From NCBI RefSeq assembly GCF_963860125.1, contig NZ_CAWLFA010000001.1, forward strand, positions 2,604,001 through 2,668,000: DNA of 64,000 bases, read 5' to 3'. The position numbers were made by a program, and so were the translations under genes. Of this stretch, positions 53,330 through 63,249 are shown one piece after another (position 1 is the first letter of the stretch; each line of letters begins with the position of its first letter). Source of the DNA: Picosynechococcus sp. PCC 7002. GTDB lineage: Bacteria > Cyanobacteriota > Cyanobacteriia > Cyanobacteriales > MRBY01. Below the pieces are notes generated by a model that was given only the letters and a program-made list of their open reading frames with translations, had not been told where the DNA came from and made no database searches.

Positions 53330-53848
53330 ATGGATCTAAAATCCCTGATTCGTGACATCCCTGATTTCCCCAAGCCCGGCATTCTCTTCCGCGACATTAC
53401 CACCCTCCTCAACCACCCCGAAGGTATGCGCTACACCATGGATGCCCTAGTGCAACTCTGCCTTGAAGCCAACCTCAAACCCGATCATGTGGTGGGAATG
53501 GAGTCTAGGGGGTTTATCTTTGGGCCGACCCTCGCCTACAACCTCAATGCTGGTTTTGTCCCCGTGCGTAAACCCGGCAAACTCCTCGCCGCCGTCCACA
53601 CCGTCGAATACGAACTTGAATACGGCACCGACACCCTCGAAATTCACCAGGATGCCGTGGGGTCTGGGGACAAAATTGTCATCGTCGATGACCTGATCGC
53701 CACCGGGGGTACCGCCAAAGCCACCGCAGAACTGCTTACAAAAATTGGCTGTGACATCATTGGTTTTGTGTTTATCGTCGAACTCCTAGATCTCAAGGGC
53801 CGCGATCGCCTGCCAGACGCCCCCGTGCTTTCCCTCATACAATACTAG
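53330..53848 (+). CDS. apt: Adenine phosphoribosyltransferase
   Basis: Salvages adenine to AMP. 172 residues, the usual length. The PRPP loop is IVIVDDLIATGGTAKA, and the start MDLKSLIRDIPDFPKPGILF and GMESRGFIFGPTLAY are canonical. ATG at 53330. Confidence 0.96.
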   Translation: MDLKSLIRDIPDFPKPGILFRDITTLLNHPEGMRYTMDALVQLCLEANLKPDHVVGMESRGFIFGPTLAYNLNAGFVPVRKPGKLLAAVHTVEYELEYGTDTLEIHQDAVGSGDKIVIVDDLIATGGTAKATAELLTKIGCDIIGFVFIVELLDLKGRDRLPDAPVLSLIQY

Positions 53849-53879
53849 GCAGGATTTGGAACACCCGATTTAACCCCCA

Positions 53880-54899
53880 ATGAGCATTCGTAATCCCCTA
53901 ACGATCTTTGACCGAGAAACGATTCTTTATATCTTAAAGCGTCTACTCCAGGCGATTTTTACCCTGTTTTTGGCTTCGATCCTGAGCTTTGTGATTATCC
54001 AACTGGCTCCAGGGGATTACCTTGATGCCCTCAGGCAAAACCCGAAGATGACCGAAGAGACGCTCTTAGATCTCCAAAGTCGTTTTGGCCTCGATCAACC
54101 GATTCTGACCCAATATGGCCGCTGGCTATGGCGGGTGGTGCGCTACTTTGATTTTGGCATTAGTTTTGAATCCTTCCGGCCTGTCCACGAGCTGCTCCTA
54201 GAACGGATGCCCGCGACTCTACTCCTGGCGCTCACGTCAATTATCGGTACCTGGGCGATCGCCATTCCTTTGGGGATTCTCAGTGCGGTGAAGCAAAATA
54301 CCGTCCTCGATAAATTTTTGCGGGTGATCAGTTACCTCGGCCAGGGCTTACCCAGCTTTATCACGGCCCTCGCCTTGCTGATGGTGGCCCAACAGGTTTC
54401 CCCGTTGCTCCCGGTGGGGGGCATGACCAGTATTAATTTCGTGGATCTCCCCTGGTACGGCAAAATTCTCGACATCGGCTGGCACATGATCCTACCCACT
54501 ATTGCCTTGAGCTTAACGGGCTTTGCGGGGTTGCAACGGCTGACCCGTGGTCAACTCCTAGATGTGTTGCGGCAAGATTATATCCAAACGGCGCGGGCCA
54601 AGGGCTTACCCGAAAATCGCGTGATCTATGTCCATGCCCTCCGCAATGCGATCAATCCCCTCATTACCCTGCTGGGCTTTGAATTTGCCAGTCTGTTGAG
54701 TGGCTCATTTATTTCTGAATTTTTCTTTAACTGGCCGGGCCTGGGAACTTTGACGTTACAAGCGGTGCAATCCCAGGATTTGTATTTAGTCATGGCAGCC
54801 CTGATGATGAGTGCAACCATGCTCATTGTGGGGAATCTCCTGGCAGATTTGATGTTAAAGTTTGCTGATCCCCGCATTAAATTAGACGATTTGAAGTAA
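53880..54899 (+). CDS. ABC transporter permease, DppB/OppB type
   Basis: 339 residues, six to seven membrane helices. RLLQAIFTLFLASILSFVII at the N-terminus, PGDYLDALRQNP, the EAA-like loop QTARAKGLPENRVIYVHALR, and FISEFFFNWPGLGTLTLQAV are family hallmarks. Moves peptides or nickel together with a second permease, ATPases and a binding protein, none of which is in the window. Begins 31 bases after apt. Confidence 0.9.
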   Translation: MSIRNPLTIFDRETILYILKRLLQAIFTLFLASILSFVIIQLAPGDYLDALRQNPKMTEETLLDLQSRFGLDQPILTQYGRWLWRVVRYFDFGISFESFRPVHELLLERMPATLLLALTSIIGTWAIAIPLGILSAVKQNTVLDKFLRVISYLGQGLPSFITALALLMVAQQVSPLLPVGGMTSINFVDLPWYGKILDIGWHMILPTIALSLTGFAGLQRLTRGQLLDVLRQDYIQTARAKGLPENRVIYVHALRNAINPLITLLGFEFASLLSGSFISEFFFNWPGLGTLTLQAVQSQDLYLVMAALMMSATMLIVGNLLADLMLKFADPRIKLDDLK

Positions 54900-55007
54900 T
54901 TGCATCATGGCCTCCAGAAGGCGCTACAGCAGCAAAGATTTATGACCAAGGTTCCCCCGTTGGGGCTTCTTTTCCTAGAGTAGAGAAAACGACGGGGGAC
55001 TTATTTT

Positions 55008-56237
55008 ATGGTGCGTTGGCTGAAGCGTCTTTGGCGGAATCTTGTCCGTAAATCGACCCATGTCCGTCAGGAACCACTCAATAAAGTGAGTATTGTAATC
55101 CTGATTTTGATCGACATTTTTGTGTTGATCAATGTGTTTCAGGGTCTTGATAGTGTTGGTAACTGGCCCCTTTCGCCCCAGGAACGGTATCCTTGCTACC
55201 GCGTTTATCAGACCTATCAAAATAACAATAACTCCGATAAAGACTTTACCTGGGTAATGGAAATGTTGGGGGATTATCCTTCCCAAGACATTCAGCTTAT
55301 TAAAACAGAAGGGCGCTTGGGGGAAGTTTCTAGCCAGTGCGATCGCCTTTTGGCCCTCACACCAACGGTAAAAAATCCGGAAACCCTGGCTTTATCCAAA
55401 GAGATTCAGAATTTACAAACCCAAATTAATGAAGTCAACCAACGCATTGCCACCTACAAAGAGCAATATGATTCGACGCTTTTAGAAGAAATTGCGGGTC
55501 AAGATCCGAATCAATCGATCAACGAAACAACGGCAGCCCAAACGAAGGCGGACATTGAGGCCGCCGAAGCCCAAAAAGCGACCCTGACCGAGACCCTAGA
55601 TCGTAGAAAAGCCGAGCTTCTTAATCAATCAGAGGTACAAACGTATTTAACGGCCATTGGCGATCGCCAATTTTTTGCCACTTTGAAACAGGATTTTGAA
55701 CGGGCTGAATTTTGGCACCCCAATCGGCAATTCTTTTTGCAGACCCTTTTCCTCTTACCGCTGATTTTGATTAGCTATTTTTGGCATCGTCAGGCCGTAG
55801 AGCGGCACCGGGGAACCCAGGCGCTTTTAAGTTGGCATTTATTACTTATTTTTCTGATCCCCCTGCTAATTAAAATTCTTCAATTTATCCAGTTTGGGAA
55901 TCTAGTGCGGGCAATTTTTGATGTCTTGATCGCAATTTTTGGTGGCTTAGTTTTTATTTCTAGCTATCTGCTGATCTTGATTATTCCGCTGTTGGGCTTT
56001 GGCTTGATTAAATTTCTCCAGCGGTTTGTTTTTAATCCCAAAGTCCAGGCAAAAAGTCGCATTCAAAAACAGCGCTGCATTCAATGTAGTAGTCGGCTCC
56101 GCAAAGACGATCAATTTTGTCCTTTTTGTGGATTTGAACAATGGATTAGTTGCCCAAACTGTGCGGCAAAAACCTATAAATACACAGAGTTTTGTCGCCA
56201 GTGTGGGGTGGATTTATCGGATTCTCTGCCCCAGTAA
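55008..56237 (+). CDS. Membrane protein with C-terminal double zinc ribbon
   Basis: 409 residues, not recognised as a whole. One early hydrophobic helix (VSIVILILIDIFVLINVFQ), then a periplasmic-like helical segment (about 95-215) rich in coiled-coil heptads (LQTQINEVNQRIATYKEQ), then helices (TLFLLPLILISYFW; LLLIFLIPLLIKILQF; SSYLLILIIPLLGFGLIKFL). The C-terminal tail has two zinc ribbons: CIQCSSRLRKDDQFCPFCG and CPNCAAKTYKYTEFCRQCG. This layout occurs in several cyanobacterial proteins of unknown role. Confidence 0.55.
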   Translation: MVRWLKRLWRNLVRKSTHVRQEPLNKVSIVILILIDIFVLINVFQGLDSVGNWPLSPQERYPCYRVYQTYQNNNNSDKDFTWVMEMLGDYPSQDIQLIKTEGRLGEVSSQCDRLLALTPTVKNPETLALSKEIQNLQTQINEVNQRIATYKEQYDSTLLEEIAGQDPNQSINETTAAQTKADIEAAEAQKATLTETLDRRKAELLNQSEVQTYLTAIGDRQFFATLKQDFERAEFWHPNRQFFLQTLFLLPLILISYFWHRQAVERHRGTQALLSWHLLLIFLIPLLIKILQFIQFGNLVRAIFDVLIAIFGGLVFISSYLLILIIPLLGFGLIKFLQRFVFNPKVQAKSRIQKQRCIQCSSRLRKDDQFCPFCGFEQWISCPNCAAKTYKYTEFCRQCGVDLSDSLPQ

Positions 56238-56245
56238 ATCTAAAA

Positions 56246-57670
56246 TTATTCAGGCCGCTCTAGGTTTTCTGGGAGGTCAATAAAGACCCTGTCTTCTGGG
56301 GTGACGCCCCGGACAATCTGGGTGCGATCGCCGACGGTCGCGCCGATGATCACAGGCTTAAATTGGGGAGTGTTATTCGCATCAGGAATGAGGACCCCGG
56401 TTTCGCCATTTTCTGTGGCGATCGCCACCGTGGGCACTGTCATCACATTGGTTAAGTTTTGGCCGACGAAAGTAACGTCAGTATTCATCTTCGAGCGGAG
56501 AAATTCCCGACCCGATAACAGGGCAATGCGCACCTCAAAGGAAGTTACATTATTTTCGACAATCGCTTCCGGGGCCACCAACAACACCCGTCCCCGAAAC
56601 ACCTGGGCGGGATCCGCATCGGCAACAATTTCCACATCCTGACCCGGTTCAATTTGCTGAATATCTACCTCCGGCACCCTGGCGACCACTTCCAAACCCC
56701 GTGCTAGGGCCAAAATAGACGAAGAGGTGGCCGAAGCCGTACTCGAAGCGGCAGTCGTTGGGGTGACAAATGCCCCTTCGGTGGCGAATTTTTGGGTGAT
56801 TACCCCATCAAAGGGCGCCCGAATAATGCTGTCTTGGAACTGTACCGCCGCAATTTGTCGCTGGGCCTGGGCCTGTTCGAGGGCCGCCGTCAGTTGAGTT
56901 AATTGGGGTTCAGCGTTGCGTTCGAGGCGATCTAGGCTCGCTCTGGCCTCGACGGTGGCAGCGGTAAGGGCTTCGAGTTCGGGATTGGCGGTATTTCTAA
57001 CCTGGGCTAACCGTTGCTGGGCTTCAAAAAAGCGGGCGCTAGCATTGTCAAATTCATTGCGGACATCGTCATAGGTTTCCTGGGCGATCGCCCCACTGTC
57101 GAGGAGTGTTTCAAAGCGTTCAACCTTGTCCTGGGTGCGCTGGAGATTGGCTTGGGCTGCTGCTAGTTGCGCATTGGCTTGATCAATTTCTTTGGGAATG
57201 CGTTGTTCCGCCTGTTGCAGTTGGGCTTGGGTGCGAATGTAGCGGGCGCGGGCTTCTTCGATTTCTCCCTGGATACGGGTTTCTGTGGCCCGGAGTTCGG
57301 CAATGCGTTGTTTTGTCAGAGATTCAGCACGAATCCCCTCGGCATACAATTCACTATTGTCCATAATTGCCAGTTCTTGGCCTTCGGTGACAACATCTCC
57401 CTGTTCCACCAGCAGTTGGGCGAGGCGACCGGGGGTTTTGGGACTAATGTTAACGCTCTGGATCGGTTCGACAATGCCGTTGGCCTCGATGCGCACCGCT
57501 AAATTTTCCACTTCAACGGGAACGGTCAGGGCTGCCAGTTGTTCTTCATTCACCCCTGCTTGGCGATCGCCAAACATTCTCGCCACCGGCAGACCAATGA
57601 GTAGCACCCCACCAGCTAAGGCCGCCAAGGACAAAACAACTTTTTTGGGGGTGACAAGGGCACCAATCAT
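56246..57670 (-). CDS. HlyD/RND-type periplasmic adaptor subunit
   Basis: 474 residues. N-terminal anchor (VVLSLAALAGGVLLIGLPVA) leads to a lipoyl-like half (SPKTPGRLAQLLVEQGDVV), a long alpha-helical hairpin (about residues 95-265, Gln/Ala/Glu-rich), the second lipoyl half (RAPFDGVITQKFATEGAFV) and a beta-barrel. It links an inner-membrane pump to an outer-membrane channel. No pump gene is adjacent in the window. Confidence 0.88.
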   Translation of the reverse strand: MIGALVTPKKVVLSLAALAGGVLLIGLPVARMFGDRQAGVNEEQLAALTVPVEVENLAVRIEANGIVEPIQSVNISPKTPGRLAQLLVEQGDVVTEGQELAIMDNSELYAEGIRAESLTKQRIAELRATETRIQGEIEEARARYIRTQAQLQQAEQRIPKEIDQANAQLAAAQANLQRTQDKVERFETLLDSGAIAQETYDDVRNEFDNASARFFEAQQRLAQVRNTANPELEALTAATVEARASLDRLERNAEPQLTQLTAALEQAQAQRQIAAVQFQDSIIRAPFDGVITQKFATEGAFVTPTTAASSTASATSSSILALARGLEVVARVPEVDIQQIEPGQDVEIVADADPAQVFRGRVLLVAPEAIVENNVTSFEVRIALLSGREFLRSKMNTDVTFVGQNLTNVMTVPTVAIATENGETGVLIPDANNTPQFKPVIIGATVGDRTQIVRGVTPEDRVFIDLPENLERPE

Positions 57671-57841
57671 AGGAATTTTTGCGGGGGGTTGAGTAAACAG
57701 GACTAATCCGTAGTCTACTGTAATCCCTCAAAATTGAAATAGTCCCCCGTGGGGAATCTTTTTACAATGGTTTTACGTCAATTGCGGGGGAAAGTCGCTA
57801 GACTTGGTTTTAAGAATCGTTGTTTCGTGAAGAGTTGAACC

Positions 57842-58726
57842 GTGCCTAAACATCGTTGGTTAGTTGCCCTTGGAGCCTGTGTTAGTGTGTTGTGGATGGG
57901 AAATAGTCCTGTGCGATCGCAGGCGGTACTGCCCCTGAGGCGGGATTTTGATCAGGCCCAGATGGAACAGCAGGGGCTGATGCTTATTGAAGATGCCATT
58001 CAGCTTTCCCGTTTCCAACAATATGAATGGGCGATTCCCCGGGCCAAACTCGCGACCCAACTGGTGCCAGAACGTTTTGAAGCTTGGTACATTTTGGGCA
58101 CTCTCCTCGTGCAAGAGCGGGAACTTGATGCCGGGATTCAAGCCCTCACCACAGCCAAACGACTCAATCCCCGTGAAAGTGGCGTCCATAGTATTTTGGG
58201 GTCGGCCTATTTCCAGCAGGAAGATTACGAAGGGGCGCTCCGGTCTCTGAAAACGGCTACCCAGCTTGGGGACAATTCCATTGAAACCCTTTTTGATCTC
58301 GGCAATACCCAATACAAACTCAAGCAATACGACGCGGCGATCGCCACCTACAACCAAGCCGTTGCCCTCGATGCCACCTTTTGGCCGGGGATTAATAATA
58401 TTGGCTTGATCCAGTACGAACAAGGCAAGGTTGATGCCGCCATTAACAGTTGGCAAAAGGCGATCACCCTCGACCCCACCGCCGCAGAGCCCCAGCTCGC
58501 TGTTGCCGTGGCCACCTACGCCAAAGGCGATCGCGCGAAGGGCTTAGAACTGACCCGTACCGCCTTAGATCTCGATGGTCGTTACGGCGAAATTGATTTC
58601 CTCGTGGAAAACCTCTGGGGCGAAAAATTGCTCCAGGCCACCCAAACTGTATTTGATACGCCAACCGTCCAGGCTTTCTTCACAGAACTCGACCGCAGGG
58701 CATTTCAACCGGAGATGGAACCCTAG
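57842..58726 (+). CDS. Exported TPR-repeat protein
   Basis: 294 residues, GTG start. A signal peptide (LVALGACVSVLWMGNSPVRS) precedes TPRs from about residue 60 to 215 (AWYILGTLLVQERELDAGIQ, LFDLGNTQYKLKQYDAAIAT, GINNIGLIQYEQGKVDAAIN). Likely a periplasmic or thylakoid-lumen scaffold. The C-terminal 60 residues are not repeat. Next gene follows after 58 bases. Confidence 0.75.
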   Translation: MPKHRWLVALGACVSVLWMGNSPVRSQAVLPLRRDFDQAQMEQQGLMLIEDAIQLSRFQQYEWAIPRAKLATQLVPERFEAWYILGTLLVQERELDAGIQALTTAKRLNPRESGVHSILGSAYFQQEDYEGALRSLKTATQLGDNSIETLFDLGNTQYKLKQYDAAIATYNQAVALDATFWPGINNIGLIQYEQGKVDAAINSWQKAITLDPTAAEPQLAVAVATYAKGDRAKGLELTRTALDLDGRYGEIDFLVENLWGEKLLQATQTVFDTPTVQAFFTELDRRAFQPEMEP

Positions 58727-58784
58727 GGACAAGGGTGCGATACCATAAGCATCACTGCTTCTCTGTTGATGGGAAAACATTGCC

Positions 58785-60011
58785 GTGGCCCAGGTTGTAC
58801 TCAACGATATTCACAAATCTTTCGCGGATCGCTCCACCGGAAAAATGACCGCCGTCTTGCGGGGGATTAACCTCCAGATCCAGGCGGGGGAATTTATGGT
58901 GCTGGTGGGAGCTTCTGGGTGTGGTAAGAGTACGTTGTTACGCCTCATCGCGGGCCTCGAAACGGTAACAACGGGACAAATTGCCATTGGCGATCGCCCG
59001 GTAAATGATCTCCCGTCTAAACAGCGAGACATTGCCATGGTGTTCCAAAATTACGCTCTGTATCCCCACCTCAATGTCTATGACAACATTGCCTTTGGGT
59101 TGCGGCGGATGCCCACGGCAGAAACGAAAAGCCATTGGCTGCAAAATACCTGGCGGGGCGTCACCAGACCACTCCCAAAATCCCTGCGTTACCAACCGAC
59201 TGCCGAATTACAAATCCGCCAAAAGGTGCAGCAGGTCGCCCAACTGCTACAGATTGACCATCTCCTCACACGACTCCCGAAACAATTGTCCGGCGGCCAA
59301 AAACAACGGGTTGCTCTGGGGCGGGCGATCGCCCGCAATCCCCAGGTTTTTCTGATGGACGAACCCCTTTCTAATTTGGATGCGGCCCTGCGCAGTGAAA
59401 CCCGCGCCCAGATCGTCCAGCTCCAGAGCCAACTGGGGATTACAACGATTTACGTGACCCACGACCAAACCGAAGCAATGACCATGGGCGATCGCATTGC
59501 AGTGATGCACCAAGGGGAGATTCTCCAGGTGGCCCCGCCCCTTGAAGTTTATAATCGCCCGGTGAATCGCTTCGTGGCGGAATTTATTGGCTCGCCACCG
59601 ATGAACTTTCTGTCAGTGCAGTTGACCGTCGCTGGTGTCGTTGAACATCCCCAATTTCGCTTTCCCGTCCCAGAAGGTTGGCGACCATTACTCCAGCCCT
59701 ACCAGGGGCGATCGCTCCTCCTGGGCATCCGGCCCGAACACCTCAGCCTCAGTACCGCCGCCCCCGAAAATCTTGAAGTGGCGATCAATCTTGTCGAAGC
59801 CCTGGGCAATGAAACCTTCCTCTCGGCTCACCCCGTTGACTTGCCGCTACAAAATCTCAAGGTGCGCATTCCCCCCAAGGCTAAGGTTGCCCCCCAGGAA
59901 AAAGTCTGGTTGGCCTTTGATTTAGAGCAACTCCACTTTTTTGATCCAGAGACGGAATTTAGCCTCGGTCAACCCCACCCCAAGGGTGAAGCGGAACAAC
60001 TGATCCGCTAA
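58785..60011 (+). CDS. ABC transporter ATP-binding protein, MalK/UgpC type
   Basis: 408 residues, GTG start. Walker A GASGCGKSTLLRLIAGLE, Q-loop region MVFQNYALYPHLNV, signature LSGGQKQRVALGRAIARN, Walker B VFLMDEPLSNLDA, and H-loop TIYVTHDQTEAM. A C-terminal regulatory TOBE/OB domain (about 270-395) is present. Between the Q-loop and signature there is an insertion of about 30 residues (WRGVTRPLPKSLRYQP) compared with MalK. It probably energises a sugar or glycerol-type importer; the permeases are not nearby. Confidence 0.88.
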   Translation: MAQVVLNDIHKSFADRSTGKMTAVLRGINLQIQAGEFMVLVGASGCGKSTLLRLIAGLETVTTGQIAIGDRPVNDLPSKQRDIAMVFQNYALYPHLNVYDNIAFGLRRMPTAETKSHWLQNTWRGVTRPLPKSLRYQPTAELQIRQKVQQVAQLLQIDHLLTRLPKQLSGGQKQRVALGRAIARNPQVFLMDEPLSNLDAALRSETRAQIVQLQSQLGITTIYVTHDQTEAMTMGDRIAVMHQGEILQVAPPLEVYNRPVNRFVAEFIGSPPMNFLSVQLTVAGVVEHPQFRFPVPEGWRPLLQPYQGRSLLLGIRPEHLSLSTAAPENLEVAINLVEALGNETFLSAHPVDLPLQNLKVRIPPKAKVAPQEKVWLAFDLEQLHFFDPETEFSLGQPHPKGEAEQLIR

Positions 60012-60053
60012 ACTTTGGGATGTTGAGTCGTGTGGCGATCGCCCCAGCACCCT

Positions 60054-60941
60054 ATGAATGAATTGCTGACCAAAATTCAACACACTACGCGCCACGCCAA
60101 ACAGGTAGGGGCGCTGCATTCTTTGACCACGGCCCAGGAAGTGATTGTTGACCATGGGATTCCCTTTGTGGTGCGCATTTTAGAGCAACTCGACCGCAAG
60201 GAAAATTATCAAGCGAAGCAAGAAAAAGCGAAGGTGAATCCTTTTTTGCCCTACGAACAGGATTTATTTGTTTGTGATCTGACGCCCCACCATGTCTGTC
60301 TGCTGAATAAATTTAACGTCGTCGATCACCACATTTTGATCATCACCCGGGAATTTCAGCCCCAGGAAACCTGGTTAATGGAGGCGGATTTTACTGCCCT
60401 GGCCCATTGTCTTCAACGTCTCGATGGCTTGGCCTTTTATAATGCCGGGGCGATCGCCGGGGCGAGTCAACCCCACAAACATTTGCAATTGATCCCTTTC
60501 CAGAGCAATGGGGAAACCTTTTCAGTGCCCATCGACCAAGTGTTATCCCAGCTCAATGATCGGATGCAGCCCCAGCAAATTCCTCTCTTTCCCTTCATGC
60601 ACGGGATTATCTCCCTACCCCAAGATTACGACGGCAAGATTTTGTTCGATTGTTACCTGGCTCTACTACGTTTTCTCCGCTTCATTGACGGGCCGCTCAA
60701 CCCCGGCTGGCAAACCCAAGCCTATAATCTCCTCGTTACCCGCCGTTGGATGTTGCTGGTGCAACGGGCCCAGGATCAGTATGAAAAAATTCCAGTGAAT
60801 TCCCTGGGGTTTGCGGGGGCTCTTTTGGTGCGTAATCAGATGCAGTTAAGCTTGCTCAAAAAATTAACCCCCCTGCAACTATTAGCCTCAGTGGCGGCAC
60901 GGGGGGATTTATCCCAAAGGGCGATCGCCCCCTTTGAATAA
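60054..60941 (+). CDS. Ap4A phosphorylase (ATP adenylyltransferase)
   Basis: 295 residues from ATG 60054 (MNELLTKIQ). Degrades diadenosine tetraphosphate by phosphorolysis. HIT-like signature GASQPHKHLQLIPF, NKFNVVDHHILIITREF, and the C-terminal WMLLVQRAQDQ match the APA2-type family. A GTG eight codons upstream is an alternative start. Convergent with the M23 peptidase gene; gap of 13 bases. Confidence 0.88.
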   Translation: MNELLTKIQHTTRHAKQVGALHSLTTAQEVIVDHGIPFVVRILEQLDRKENYQAKQEKAKVNPFLPYEQDLFVCDLTPHHVCLLNKFNVVDHHILIITREFQPQETWLMEADFTALAHCLQRLDGLAFYNAGAIAGASQPHKHLQLIPFQSNGETFSVPIDQVLSQLNDRMQPQQIPLFPFMHGIISLPQDYDGKILFDCYLALLRFLRFIDGPLNPGWQTQAYNLLVTRRWMLLVQRAQDQYEKIPVNSLGFAGALLVRNQMQLSLLKKLTPLQLLASVAARGDLSQRAIAPFE

Positions 60942-60954
60942 GCCAAAAAACTGA

Positions 60955-61614
60955 CTACGTGGGCTGTACCAAATCATCCAGGGAAGCCGTGGGTTGGTTG
61001 TACATTGCCTGGAGCACAAGGGCCGGATCGACATAGTTCCCGGAATATTTCAAGCCCCAGTGGAGGTGGGGGCCAGTGGTGCGTCCGGTCATGCCAACGC
61101 GACCAATGCGAGTGCCAGCGCTCACTTCCTGACCAAGCCAAAGCTGAATGCCACCGTTGCGATCCATGAGGAAAGTCCCTTGACCAGAGGAAGAAACATA
61201 GCCACTGAGGTGACAGTAGATATGTTCCCAATCACCGGATTTAATCTGGATCATTGTGCCGCAGGCGGTGTTATCCGAAAGGCCCACAACTTTACCACTC
61301 CACCAGTTACGGATGTAGCTACCGAGGGGAGCAGCAATGTCTAAGCCTTGGTGAAATTGGCGTTGACCACTGGTGGGCGAAGTGCGATAGCCAAACCCAG
61401 ATGTGTAACTTTGAAAATTTTCGACAGGAAAAGAAGCCTGTCGCCAACTGTTGTTGATACTAACGCGGGTTTGGGCCTGGGCGATCGCCAGGGGTGTTGA
61501 TTGTGGCTGGGGCAGGAGATTAAACCCCAACACAAGGGCCAAGGTCACAGCCCCCAGCAGGATTGGTTTAATCCAGCGGCGAGCACGACGGAGATAAAAC
61601 TGTAGGTTAAGCAT
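60955..61614 (-). CDS. M23-family (LytM) peptidase
   Basis: 219 residues. N-terminal membrane segment (PILLGAVTLALVLGFNLL) anchors or exports it. Zinc ligands are in HQGLDIAAPLG (His, Asp), YCHLSGYV and GPHLHWGLK (final His-x-His). This arrangement is catalytically complete. It would cut peptidoglycan cross-links at the envelope. Confidence 0.92.
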   Translation of the reverse strand: MLNLQFYLRRARRWIKPILLGAVTLALVLGFNLLPQPQSTPLAIAQAQTRVSINNSWRQASFPVENFQSYTSGFGYRTSPTSGQRQFHQGLDIAAPLGSYIRNWWSGKVVGLSDNTACGTMIQIKSGDWEHIYCHLSGYVSSSGQGTFLMDRNGGIQLWLGQEVSAGTRIGRVGMTGRTTGPHLHWGLKYSGNYVDPALVLQAMYNQPTASLDDLVQPT

Positions 61615-61755
61615 TTACATCAAAGCCTAAAATCCATGGTAAGGGGATGTCCCAGACAAAAAAGATCATGTTGACAAACCATTGTAAGTCTAGTCTTTAG
61701 TCTGCGCACTTTTGTTTCACAGATTTTTGACCTGTACCACTGCTGGCATGACATT

Positions 61756-63180
61756 TTAAGACTGTTTTTCCGACTGGGAACCCACCAAATTCGGTTCTAC
61801 CGTCGGGAAAAGGGCCGATTCTGTTCCCGAAATCGCCGCGTGGTGTTCGTAAAGTTCCACTGAGGGCGTGGTGTGTTCTTCAAGATCAGCCTGGGGATCC
61901 CCTGCCGGGAGCCATTTCAAGAAGACGAGGGGCAATAGGGTCGTCAAATTCGTGATCGTGACCAAAAGCCAAAGTCGGTCAAAATTGGTTTCTGTCACTC
62001 CGAGCCACTGGGTGAGAAGAGCCCCCAACTCATGGGAGAGTAAACCCGCCAGGTTCCAACTCGACATTAACAGGGCAAACATGGTCGCCTCGACGCCGGG
62101 CGGACAAAGGCGCGCTGACAACACCAGAATGGGCATCAGGGCAATTTCGCCAGTAACGGTCAAAATCAAGTTGTCCCCCAAGCTAAACCAGCGATCATCA
62201 ATGCCCAAAGCACGGTTGGCGTGGGTCACAAGAATAAGGGTGGTAAAACCAAGGACGGCGGAAATGACGGTACTCCACCCCAACATTTTCCGGAACGAAA
62301 CTTGCTTGAGATATTTTTGGTAGATGGCAATCCCCGCCAGGGCCGCAAAGCTAGTGACTAGGCGCACCCGCCCTAAAAATTCCGGGTTAAAGTCTAGCTC
62401 ATTGGTGACAAAAAAGAAAAAGGCAGAATCGGCACTGGGGGTGGCCTGCCAGAGGAAAACAAAGGCCGTGGGCAACAGAATTTTTTTCTGCCGTACTGCT
62501 CCCCAGAGGGTTTTCATCTGGTTGCCAATGTTATCGGTGGTGGCTTTTAGGGATATGGCTTCACGGGGTTGCTCAATAATTAACAAGGCGATCGCCGATA
62601 CCAACAGCGGAAAAATGGCCGTAATCCCAAACACAACCCTGGTACTAAATTGTTCCAGTAACCAACCGCTCAAATAGGCCGTTGTTAAACTCCCCACCGC
62701 CGCCACGGCCCAGGTCAAGGACTGGAGTGACCCTACTTTATCCAAAGATTCGGCCCGGGCGCGTTCGACCACCACCGAATCGACAATCACATCACTAATC
62801 GCCACAGAGATGGAACTCAAGACAATCATCGTTGCCGCCAACCAGGGTGCTTGGACAATGGTGGCCATTGCTGCCCAAGCGCCACAACCGAGTAAACCCG
62901 CCAAAATTAGGTAAGAGCGTCGTCGATACCCAAAGATCGGAAAGCCATCCGACAAAAAGCCAAAAAGGGGCTTGACGACCCAGGGAAATGCCGCAAGTCC
63001 CGTGAGGGCTGCCACTTCTGCCGGGGTTAGGCCGAGATCGTCTTTGAGGAAAAAGCTCACCGCAAGCCGCGAGAGATTGAGAATCCCCTGGACGAAATAG
63101 ACCGTCAGCAGGGCAAACAACTCTGGGGTGACAGCATGGCCGAAGAGGGTGGGTTTTTTGAGATTGTCGAGAAAGGTCAT
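61756..63180 (-). CDS. Folate/biopterin transporter (FBT/BT1 family)
   Basis: 474 residues with about twelve membrane helices. Family motifs PWVVKPLFGFLSDGFPIFGYRRRSYL and ISVAISDVIVDSVVVERAR are clear. Cyanobacterial and plant relatives transport folate. C-terminal tail is soluble and acidic. ATG at 63180 is chosen; a TTG precedes by one codon. Confidence 0.9.
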   Translation of the reverse strand: MTFLDNLKKPTLFGHAVTPELFALLTVYFVQGILNLSRLAVSFFLKDDLGLTPAEVAALTGLAAFPWVVKPLFGFLSDGFPIFGYRRRSYLILAGLLGCGAWAAMATIVQAPWLAATMIVLSSISVAISDVIVDSVVVERARAESLDKVGSLQSLTWAVAAVGSLTTAYLSGWLLEQFSTRVVFGITAIFPLLVSAIALLIIEQPREAISLKATTDNIGNQMKTLWGAVRQKKILLPTAFVFLWQATPSADSAFFFFVTNELDFNPEFLGRVRLVTSFAALAGIAIYQKYLKQVSFRKMLGWSTVISAVLGFTTLILVTHANRALGIDDRWFSLGDNLILTVTGEIALMPILVLSARLCPPGVEATMFALLMSSWNLAGLLSHELGALLTQWLGVTETNFDRLWLLVTITNLTTLLPLVFLKWLPAGDPQADLEEHTTPSVELYEHHAAISGTESALFPTVEPNLVGSQSEKQS

Positions 63181-63249
63181 CAAGGGAACGCTTATGATGA
63201 AGTTTTGTAAAGTCTTTTCTCAGTATAGACAACCTTTTCTGAAATCTGT

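Noticed and set aside
54951..54977. Terminator CCCC-CGTT-GGGG after the DppB-like permease
   Set aside because: The stem is only four pairs and the T-run is interrupted; too weak to call.
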